Positions 55,948 to 64,000 of a stretch of DNA of 64,000 nt are shown piece after piece. The stretch is taken from assembly GCA_022661535.1 (NCBI GenBank), contig JAKULF010000006.1, positions 2,413,001 to 2,477,000 on the forward strand, read 5' to 3'. How positions within the stretch are numbered: position 1 is the stretch's first letter; each line of letters starts with the position of its first letter. The translations under genes and the position numbers were made by a program. Source of the DNA: Eutypa lata. Its lineage: Eukaryota > Ascomycota > Sordariomycetes > Xylariales > Diatrypaceae. The notes beneath the pieces are model-generated. The model was not told the origin of the DNA. It did not search any database and was given only the letters and a program-made list of their open reading frames with translations.

Positions 55948-58177
55948 TTATGCTTCGTAACTCTTGATATTACCATTGGCTCCAAGCGGCTGGACTGAGC
56001 TTAGTGGGGGTGCAGAGGTAAACGTCAAACCGTTTCCATCAATGTTCTTGACCTCTCCGCCAGCTTTGAGGCCTTCTTGTGTCTCCCGAACCCGTCTCTT
56101 AAAGTTAAGGCGATCCAAGAAGAGCTGCTGTCGTCCCCTCTCTAGTTCGCGTCGTTCGGCCTGCAGGATAGTCTCCATCTCATCGAAATACTTGAGCTTC
56201 AACTCCATCTTCTGGAGGGTGATGTTTACAGCAGCTGAAAGAAGTCGGGTCATTTCACGCTCCTCGTGGGAGGCAAGGCCGCCAGCACGAGCACCCATCG
56301 ATGCCAAAGGTATACTAGCCAATGTGCTGGTCGTGGTCTGGGTTGTGGTGGTGGTCGTAGTAGTCTCCTGCCGGATATCTATGTCCATGGAATCGCCTCC
56401 CTTCTCTTTGCCCTTCCCATTGACCTTCGCCACCTCGCTACCCTCGATCTTGTTGCGGAGACCTTGTTGCAACTCTTCCACAGATTTCCTAGCTGCTGCG
56501 GCAGTTGTCTTGGGATCCGTCAAACTCGCCAGGAAGCCAATGACAGACATAACGGGGTTATCAGCTTGGCTGAAGGGGAGGAATCCACCATCGCTACCAA
56601 GCATAGAAATACCAGCTGGAGGATGGATAGGGGCTTCTGATTCGCGATATCGATCTTCAATGTCGAGTTGTAGAAACTGTATAACACACTCTTCCCTAGT
56701 CCGTGTCCCGACGTGCTCGGAGATCTCGTTCCAGTCCTCATCAAACCTCTCCAGACCTTCAAGAAGTCGGAGAATCTCGGCATCAGACCACGGTGAGTCA
56801 CGGTCTAAAATGGCAGAATAGTCGCGGTTCTCCATCTTGACGAAGTTGGTGTTGGTCTGGTTGTTCGGTATCCGAGCCTCCATGTAGCAGCTTGGGCATA
56901 CATCAATTTTGGTCTTAGTAGTCGAACTAGCCTCAGGCAGATGATAGTAGACCCTAGTACAATCAATACCGCAGGTTTGGCAGTTGACCTTGACAACTGG
57001 TGCTTTCAGGATATCCTCCACACCAGGGGAAGCGCTTGCGGTACCATTAGTGGTTGCGGCCTCTCCGTTAGTCTTATTTTCGGACTTAGTGAGCTTTGTG
57101 CCCTTGGCACTCGCTTCATAAATGTTACGGCCGATTTCGAGATTTCTCTCGCCAGCAGCGGTCGCAGCAGCGCTTGCTTTTCGATCGGTCTCCTGGTGCT
57201 TAGCGCCTTCGAGAACCACTGGATCTGCAGATGGCTGCCACGGTTGAAGTCCGCGAGGTGTATCGCAGATGACTTGGAAGTGGCCAGTGAACGGCGGGCC
57301 TACTTGGGATGGTCGTTGATCGGCATCAACCTGTGAATTGTTAGCACCTTGTCCTTAGGTAGATATCGTAGACAGGTAGTCATACCTGGTAGTTGATCAA
57401 GCCCCATTGCTCAAGGAATGCATGAACGCGCATAATAGCGCAGACGTCGCCGGCCAAGTTTCGTCGGCATGCAGTTACGGTAAGGTATTCGGCAGGGTTA
57501 AGACGATATGTGTTGATCATAAAGTCGCGGTAATCCTTGTAGACGTGGGCGGTTTTGCTTCGGTTACGGTTGTTGAAGAACTCGGGGAGTGCCTTGCGCT
57601 CGATGTTGTGGATGGTGTTCATGTCAAACCAGGTACTATAACTCGGTAGGACAATAGCATGTGTCTGAGAGATGAGGTGTTCACGAGCGGCGTTCTCGAT
57701 GCTCTCCTTAGATTTGGCTTCTTGGACCCCACCATCAGTGCCAGTGGCAGCCTCGTCACCCTCCTTGTCTTGTGTTTGACCATCCTTCTGCTCCGTCTGC
57801 ACCTCGCCCATCTCTTCATCTTCCTTGGCTAGGGTAGTCTCAGCGGGGGGTTCCTCAGGAGCATCAAGTGGGTTGTCTGAGATACCAGCTGGTGCGGGTG
57901 TAGTACTGTCTTGCTTGATTGCGGGCTCAGGAGCAGAGATTCCGGACATCTGGACATCTACGCAGAGTATTTATTAGTGATGCTATCCTCCTTGATTCAT
58001 CTCTGATATCTCTACAGCGATGGGTCGCATTTTAATTTAATACATATCTATCTTACCTTCAGATTGATTAGGGGCGCCTGATGGGTCAGCTTGAAGTGGT
58101 GGCTGTGATAAAATGTCATTTCCGCCTGGAGTACCAGAGTTTGCCGGTGAGCCGTAACCAACGTTTTGCTCATCCAT
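55948..58177 (-). CDS. RSC8: SWIRM/SANT chromatin-remodelling subunit (RSC8/SWI3/MOIRA family)
   Basis: Minus-strand exons are 58177-58057, 57957-57386 and 57330-55948 (691 aa; introns 99 and 55 nt). It is a core scaffold of SWI/SNF or RSC remodelling complexes in the nucleus. Domains: a disordered acidic head starting [25 protein letters not shown] (about 140-230: [20 protein letters not shown] ... [12 protein letters not shown]); a ZZ-like Cys pair module (CQTCGIDC ... [13 protein letters not shown], near 345-385); SANT (about 400-450: [30 protein letters not shown] read on); and a C-terminal coiled coil (about 570-640) for dimerisation. A Thr-rich run encoded by ACT/ACC repeats lies near 545. 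The upstream ATG 58177 is used because splicing exon 1 in frame gives a family-like start. It is divergent from ETF-alpha. Confidence 0.92.
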
Positions 58178-58859
58178 CGTGATCGAGGTTGTCTTAGAAT
58201 GCGGGTCGCAAAAGCTCTAAAGTAGAGGTGCAGGTGGCTGAGGAAAGGGAAAACGAATACTTCGTAGGTGCGCAATGGAAAGGCGCAACGGGTATTTAAT
58301 ATGGGAAATTTACTCAAAATGCTACATTCAATATTGAAAAATGTGTGGTTCCCATGAATTGTTATCGCGACCTATTGCAATTCGATGAATTGATTAAGTT
58401 GAAATGCGAAAGAAGGCTGAAGGTTGGATGAATCTCACTAGAGTCGCGTTTGGAGAAATCTTGGACAATTTCCGCGACAAGCAGTTTGAACAGTTAGGGA
58501 AAAGCACGGACCCATTAGATTTGTAGTACAATACGTTGGTACTTACCTAGTAGGTATTGTCACTAGTCAGTGTAGATACATACATGTATGTAACTATATA
58601 ATAAATACAAGCAAGAATAGGTACGTACTCTGCCAAGTTCTGCTAGTCAGCGCTTGGACCAACTCCAATTGGAAATTCCAAATAACTACCTCGGTTTGCT
58701 CCGGTTTCATGCCGTTGAGAGCCGATTGAGAGGCCGATGACGAAGGAGTGGACAATTCCATCAGACCAACCCAATTCCCGGACTTTAACCCCCCCCCTCT
58801 GGTTCTCGGAAAGGCAGGCGAGGGCTTTCGCAACATCTACAACCTGCATCCCACCAACA
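58178..58859. promoter_or_regulatory. Shared divergent promoter, RSC8 / ETF-alpha
   Basis: 682 bp between ATGs. CCAATTGG at 58675-58682 is a double CCAAT box, and another CCAAT stands near 58,767, about 90 bp before the ETF-alpha ATG. A TACCTAGTAGGTA palindrome lies near 58,544-58,556. Confidence 0.45.
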
Positions 58860-60001
58860 ATGTTCTCAGCGGCGAGAAGAACCGCCCTCAGAGGCGCTGG
58901 CAGCTTGCCACGGCCAAGCTCTGTATTCTCGCACTCCCTCGGCCCCTCAGCCCTCCGGAGGCTACTCTCTTCATTGGCCGTCCTAGAGCAGCGGGATGGC
59001 AAGCTGAACCACGGCTCCCTCAGTGCAATTACTGCCGCAAAGAAGCTAGGAGGTACTGTGCACGGCTTCGTCGCGGGCGGCAATGTTAAGCCCGTCGCAG
59101 AGGAGGCTGCCAAGGTAGAGGGGGTTGAGAAGATCATCGCCGTTGACAATGCGGCTTACGACAAGGTACGCGCCCGTCCCATGCATGCATACATAAATGG
59201 CACGCACTTTATAGAAAGGATTGAAGCTCATATCACCCCTTTTTCTCTGCACAGGGACTTCCCGAGAACTACGCGCCGCTCCTCGTCGAGAACATCAAGA
59301 AGGGCGGGTACACCCACATCCTAGTCGGCCACACGGCGTTCGGCAAGAGCCTGTTCCCCCGCGTGGCCGCCCTCCTCGACTCGCAGCAGATATCCGACAT
59401 CACGGCAATCGAGAGCGAGAACACCTTCGTGCGGCCCATATACGCCGGGAACGCCATCGCCACCGTCGAGTCCTCCGACCCGATCAAGGTCATCACCCTC
59501 CGAGGCACGGCGTTCCCCGCCGCCGAGGTGGCGGGCGGCTCCGCGGCCGTGGAGGACGGCGTGGACCCCAACGTGGAGTCTCCCACCGAGTGGGTGTCCG
59601 AAGACCTGGCTAAGTCCGACCGCCCTGACCTGGCGACCGCCGGCAAGGTCGTCTCGGGAGGGCGGGGTCTGAAGTCCAAGGAGGACTTCGACAAGATCAT
59701 GCTCCCGCTTGCCGACACCCTTGGCGCGGCCGTTGGCGCTTCGCGTGCGGCTGTGGATAGTGGATATGCTGATAACAGCTTGCAAGTCGGCCAGACCGGA
59801 AAGGTCGTTGCGCCGCAGCTGTATCTGGCCGTCGGCATTTCCGGTGCCATTCAGCACCTGGCGGGTATGAAGGACAGCAAGGTGATTGCCGCCATCAACA
59901 AGGATCCCGAAGCGCCGATATTCCAGGTTGCCGATGTCGGACTGGTTGGGGATTTATTTGAGAAGGTCCCTGAGTTGACGGAGAAGCTGAAGAGCGCATG
60001 A
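58860..60001 (+). CDS. ETFA: Electron transfer flavoprotein, alpha subunit
   Basis: Exons are 58860-59165 and 59255-60001 (350 aa; intron 89 nt). In the mitochondrial matrix, ETF takes electrons from acyl-CoA dehydrogenases and passes them to ETF-ubiquinone oxidoreductase. The N-terminus [20 protein letters not shown] is a presequence. The ETF N-terminal domain starts near [20 protein letters not shown]. The FAD-binding C-terminal domain shows the alpha-ETF signature (about 275-320: [20 protein letters not shown], then [18 protein letters not shown]), including the SGAIQH FAD contact. The end is [11 protein letters not shown]. An open frame runs upstream from 58737, but the ATG at 58860 gives the presequence. 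It is tail-to-tail with ARH1, 67 bp between stops. Confidence 0.95.
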
Positions 60002-60068
60002 TCAATGTAGTAAATGTGTTACAATATTATACACTTTAGATGACTCAAAATGATATCCGTATTTATTA

Positions 60069-61769
60069 CTATACAACAGCAGACAGCATCTCGTGCGTGC
60101 TGGTGAACTTCTCCCTTTCTTTGCCTAGTACTTGACCTCTCTCCCTCTCTGCCTTGTCTATTTTACGCCAGTCATCCCAGGCAATAACCCTGCAGTTATG
60201 ATTATCCACCTCGGTCTGTACGGCATCCCAGCCTGAAGAGCTGTCTCCTGTCAAGAATGAAGATCCCGACTGCCAATCCGCAGCGATCGCATCACCGGTA
60301 GAGAATGCATCCTCCATCGTTGAAGCGATAACGCCTGTCGGGCCCCGCTTAACCCAGCCTGCACAATAGACCCCAGGCAGAGGTGATAGTTGCGATTCGG
60401 CATTCGCACTATCTTCTCTCTTCTGTAAAACACGACCAAGGCCGTCGTTCTGGATGACGCCCTTCCTGTCATCAAACAGGATGCCCGCCTCGGCAAACCC
60501 AGGAAGTCCAACAGACTTATACCCGATGGATCGAAACGCTACCGACGAAGGTATCTCCAACTTCTCTCCGGTGCCTGTGACGCTTGAAGCTGTGTCGAAT
60601 GGTGCTGATAGAGACGTCCGCTCGAAGATGGTGCTTCGTACATTGCCCTCTGCATCACCTAGGAATTCGGTAGGTGAAAGACAGTAATCAAGCGACCACG
60701 ACGTGGGTGCCTCCTCGACCTTAGCTGCTGATCCTTTCACCATGATCTCCATCAGCCGCCTCCGAGCTCGAGGTAGCTTGGAGATCTCGTCTGGCAAGAG
60801 TGACATGTCGATTGGGTGAAACCCGACGCCGTGAAGTTTCATCAGCTCCCGCACTTCTTTGATTGTGAACGCCGCCTTGGTATTGCTGTTAGCTTTTCTT
60901 TTTCTATCTCTCTGAGCACAGTAGGTAGGAGTCCTTACCTGCATAGGCCCTCTCCTTCCAACGACATGCACCCGCTTGATCCGGCTCTTAGAGAGCTTCT
61001 CGATAGCCGCTTCCGTGATGTCCGACTTTCGGAGGACGTCTACGTTCTCCAAGAGCATCCTAGCGACATCCAACGCCACGTTTCCCTGGCCTACGATGAC
61101 CGCCTCGTCTCCTCTAGTCAGATCCGGGTCCAGGTTCGCGTACTCAGGCAGACCGTTATACCAGCCCACGAACTCGCGCGCCGAGTAGATTCCTCGCAGC
61201 TCGGATTCACCTGGGACCCCAAGCTTCTTATCCTTGGAGGCGCCATAGGCGAAGACCACGGCATCGTAGTGGCGCATCACGGATTGGAGAGGGACCGTGC
61301 AGCCGCCGAAATGGTCGTCTGTGTTCCCCACCGAGACATTTCCAATGAAGGTGAAGTTGGGCGAGCTGGCGACCTCTTCGAACTTCTCCTGGCAGTTCTA
61401 TCGTCCAAGGGATCGGATCAATTACGTGTCAATTATGTGCGCAGTTTATTTCATATACAGGAGGGCAGTAGGCTTCTTTACCTTGACCTCGGGATGATCC
61501 GGCGCAACTCCAAATCTCACCAGACCGAAGGGCACAGGCAACGCCTCGAACATGTCGACCTTGGCATTTTGAATCCTGGACATGACTCGGTACGCCGTGT
61601 AGAAACCCGCGGGGCCGGAGCCGGCTACGGCCATCCGGAACGGCTTGCCATCTCGGCCGGCTGCCGTCGAGTAAAAGCTGCGGGGGATGACGGATCGGGA
61701 CACTCCTCTACTACTCTGCGCTCTGCGCTTGCATGCGTTACAAAGCCAGGACTTCGCGACAAAAGACAT
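60069..61769 (-). CDS. ARH1: NADPH-adrenodoxin (ferredoxin) reductase, mitochondrial
   Basis: Minus-strand exons are 61769-61482, 61397-60939 and 60875-60069 (517 aa; introns 84 and 63 nt). The flavoenzyme passes electrons from NADPH to mitochondrial ferredoxin for Fe-S cluster and heme A synthesis. A Cys/Arg-rich presequence (about 1-40) is followed by the FAD motif VAGSGPAGFYTAY (48-60). FEALPVPFGLVRFGVAPDHP comes next, then the NADPH site GQGNVALDVARMLL and VHVVGRRGPMQAAFTIKEVR. The C-terminal FAD contact is YCAGWVKRGPTGVIASTM. Intron 2 is in frame and stop-free, so the unspliced frame stays open; removing its 21 codons restores the conserved GPMQ-AAFT junction. The large opposite-strand frame at 60816-61796 is a shadow of this gene. 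Confidence 0.94.
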
Positions 61770-62481
61770 AATAATTACTTGAGAATTGTTGAGTGAGTTC
61801 CATGGATAATAATAAAGGATGATGTCATTGGATATGGAAGAGTCACATTTAAAACATTTGAGATTTTCAGGTCCTCGGAGCTTGCTGGACTTTGTCCCCA
61901 GTACTTCCGCCGAAGTCCGAGGTCGGTTACTCAGTAAAATAAAGCAAGCTACTTGGACGTAAGGTACGTTGCTTGGCTCCTCAAGTAGGTAGTTAGCTAC
62001 CTAGATTAAATACTGTAAGAACTCATTATTCATAGAATACGAAGTCATAAAATTAGCAGAAATCAAACAAATCATTAAACATTGTGGTTTGATCCGTCCT
62101 ACGGAGACGGAATAGTTGAGTTGTCGTTTGCGACAATGGTTGTTGGTTGGTTGGTTGGTTGGGTGAGTGGAAGTGGGCGGGCTGCTTGGTTGCTCGGTCA
62201 ACAGAGCTGATACTCGCTACATCATCATCCCGCACTTATACCCAACCAACCACAGGCCCCGCGCACACATATGCACGTCCGTCGAGTAGCATCTCTTCGC
62301 CTCTTTCTATGTGTATATACTTGCCTACCTAAGTATATACAGTTATATAAGATTTACGCATTCCAACTACCTGACCTTCTTGAGAAAACCAAAGAATCAA
62401 CCTGCAGCCAAGATCTGATCTAATTGTTTGCGCTGGATTCCACTTTCCCACCCCCACCACCACGCAACATAGAGAGCGAGA
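61770..62481. other. Intergenic region, ARH1 to membrane-protein gene
   Basis: A divergent promoter region of about 0.7 kb. It has a (GGTT)n run at about 62,138-62,160, a GTAGGTAGTTAGCTACCTA inverted motif near 61,985-62,004 and CT/CA-rich leader DNA. No ORF is supported. Confidence 0.45.
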
Positions 62482-64000
62482 ATGGGTGGTGGTAACCAGC
62501 CTTTCATGTACGATGCAGTGAGGAGCAGCAGCAAGTTCCCCGAGAAGGAGTTCGACCCCAAGGCTGTGACGAGGGCGAGCTGGCAGCCGAAACCGAAGAA
62601 ACCCAAGACGAAGGGACCCCTCGTCTCGTTCAATCGTCATCCCGAGTAAGTGCTCATCCATTTTTAATAAAAAAAAAGACACAGATCGATCCGAGCGTCA
62701 AAAAAAATGACTGGGTTCAATGACTAAAAGTAATACCTATTAACAACCTCTATAACTAGTGCACACCAAGTCCCCTCTGGCCGAACCTCCACGTTCCGCC
62801 CTATGAGCAGCGCGACCAAATGGTGGATTCGATGGACGAGATATCTCCAGCTGGTCCTCCGATCCCTCGAGCTCACGGCGGCCATCGGCCTAGTTGCGCT
62901 TATGATCTTAATCACTAACGTCCAGTCTACAGTTGTCTGGGTGATGAGGATCGTGGTACGTATTTGTCTGAACTTTCTCGAGAGGTTATCTCATTAGGTA
63001 TATACATACTAACACATGTGTCCATCCATACAGCCCGGTGTAGTCGCCGTAAGCTGCATCTACTCGCTCTACCACCACGCGCGGCCCGCGCGCTCGCGTC
63101 CTCCCGCATCGTCAGCCGCGTACCAGCTATTCTCATCGGTGCACGATGCTGCCGCAGCTGGCTTATACGCCGTCGGGGCGCTGACGGTGCACAACCAAGG
63201 GGGCGAGTGGACGACGCTCCTAGACAACAGCAACAAGGACCTGGCGACGGCGGCATCGTCGTACCTCGTCCCCGCCGAGTACTACGCGCTCATTGCCGCG
63301 AGCGGCCTGCACGCAGCCTCGCTGGGCATCTCGACGTACCTGGCCGTGAGCTTCCACCGCATTGCGAGGATGCCACCCGACATGAACCCGCTCGAGGACC
63401 ACCTGACGCGGCGCGCCCACAAGCGCAACAAGTCGTCCGTTGCGACGACGGGGTCGTGGGAGTCGGCCGATAGCGGTAATACGAAGCGCATCTCGACGCG
63501 TCTGGAGGAGCATCGACGTTCGGGGGCGCCGTACGAGGATCTGGAGGTGCGGCCGCCGAGCATCCCGTTCATGCATACGCGCACGGGGTCGAGGGAGTCG
63601 ATCGCTTCGTCCGTGACGTTGACGTCTCCCACCACCCCGAACTCGAAGCGCGACTCCCGCGCCGACCTCCCCAGTCGCCAGTATCAGGTCCTGCCGGGTA
63701 ACAACGGTAACGGCAGCACCACATACGTGAATGCGAAGCGCATGTCTGCGCCACCAGTGCAGCAGGGACGGCAGCAAAGAGGAAGCTACGCTGAGATCCC
63801 GCTCCACGAGCCCAGTTGTTTTGGGTCTTCGCGACCCGCTAGCATCGCCGGCGCGCAGACGCTCTACGGCAACAACAGCAACAGCAAGCCCTCAACACCA
63901 ACCGGGACCCCGAGAGCTCCCCGCTTCACAGAGACGTGGTACGCATCCGACTCGCTGGTGGGACGCACACAAGAGCGTCTGCGGGCTGCGGAGAAGGAGA
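62482..64000 (+). CDS. Four-span membrane protein, unknown function (cut by right edge)
   Basis: Exons are 62482-62645, 62760-62955 and 63034 to the window end (about 442 residues visible). Intron 1 is 114 nt (GTAAGT..CTAG) and intron 2 is 78 nt (GTACGT..ACAG); the frame is kept at both. The N-terminus (MGGGNQPFMYDAVRSSSKFP) is soluble and lysine-rich. Four hydrophobic segments follow: LELTAAIGLVALMILI (about 88-103), VMRIVPGVVAVSCIYSLY (about 116-133), VHDAAAAGLYAVGAL (about 155-170) and YYALIAASGLHAASLGISTY (about 200-219). A long Ser/Arg-rich, probably cytosolic tail follows (SESADSGNTKR-like, SRESIASSVTLTSPTTPNSK). The layout is MARVEL-like, but no signature is recognised. It is highly GC-rich in the tail. 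The C-terminus is missing. Confidence 0.75.

Noticed and set aside
60816..61796. 326-codon frame on the plus strand
   Set aside because: It begins at GTG and is the antisense shadow of ARH1, running across its introns.

Overview
The window reads as nuclear DNA of a filamentous ascomycete (Pezizomycotina). A Sordariomycete, possibly one of the Xylariales, is my best guess from general resemblance only. The evidence is short introns (mostly 50-100 nt) with GT..AG ends and CTAAC/CTGAC-type branch points, gene families typical of this group, mixed-strand single genes without operons, and long intergenic DNA rich in simple repeats. I place seventeen protein genes. Two are cut by the window edges.

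Left third (1-25 kb): an edge-truncated lysine-rich protein (minus); a 300-bp Tc1/mariner-type MITE; CHO2 phosphatidylethanolamine N-methyltransferase (plus, 3 exons); a degenerate tRNA-like stretch; a secreted-type Cys-rich single-pass membrane protein (plus, 2 exons); an AT-rich gene-poor island (about 9.9-14.2 kb) holding one preserved 130-aa ORF; the divergent pair ATP4 (minus, 4 exons) and NOC4 (plus, 2 exons); then about 6 kb without a gene leading to a single-exon bZIP factor with a putative transmembrane segment.

Middle (25-46 kb): about 8 kb of microsatellite-rich gene-free DNA; a Sel1-repeat protein with six exons and unusually long introns (minus); a five-finger CCCH protein of the ZC3H3/Red5 type (minus, 5 exons); TFIIF beta (plus, 3 exons); a HAD-family phosphatase (plus); and two small orphan proteins (plus). 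From about 46.3 to 49 kb lies a decayed, probably transposon-derived stretch with a minisatellite.

Right third (49-64 kb): IRC3-like mitochondrial helicase (minus) divergent from an RRN5-like Pol I factor (plus); the SWIRM/SANT chromatin-remodelling subunit RSC8/SWI3 (minus, 3 exons) divergent from electron-transfer flavoprotein alpha (plus, 2 exons); adrenodoxin reductase ARH1 (minus, 3 exons), tail-to-tail with ETF-alpha and 67 bp apart; and a four-span membrane protein running off the right edge.

Most genes are housekeeping: mitochondrial energy and redox (ATP4, ETFA, ARH1, IRC3), ribosome production and transcription (NOC4, RRN5, TFIIF beta, RSC8, CCCH) and lipid synthesis (CHO2). Three divergent pairs each join a mitochondrial gene to a nuclear ribosome or chromatin gene, with CCAAT boxes between them. 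I see no biosynthetic cluster, CRISPR array or rRNA gene. The most unusual single item is the bZIP protein with a predicted membrane anchor, alone in about 16 kb. Exon borders were read by eye and checked for reading frame; no similarity search was run.
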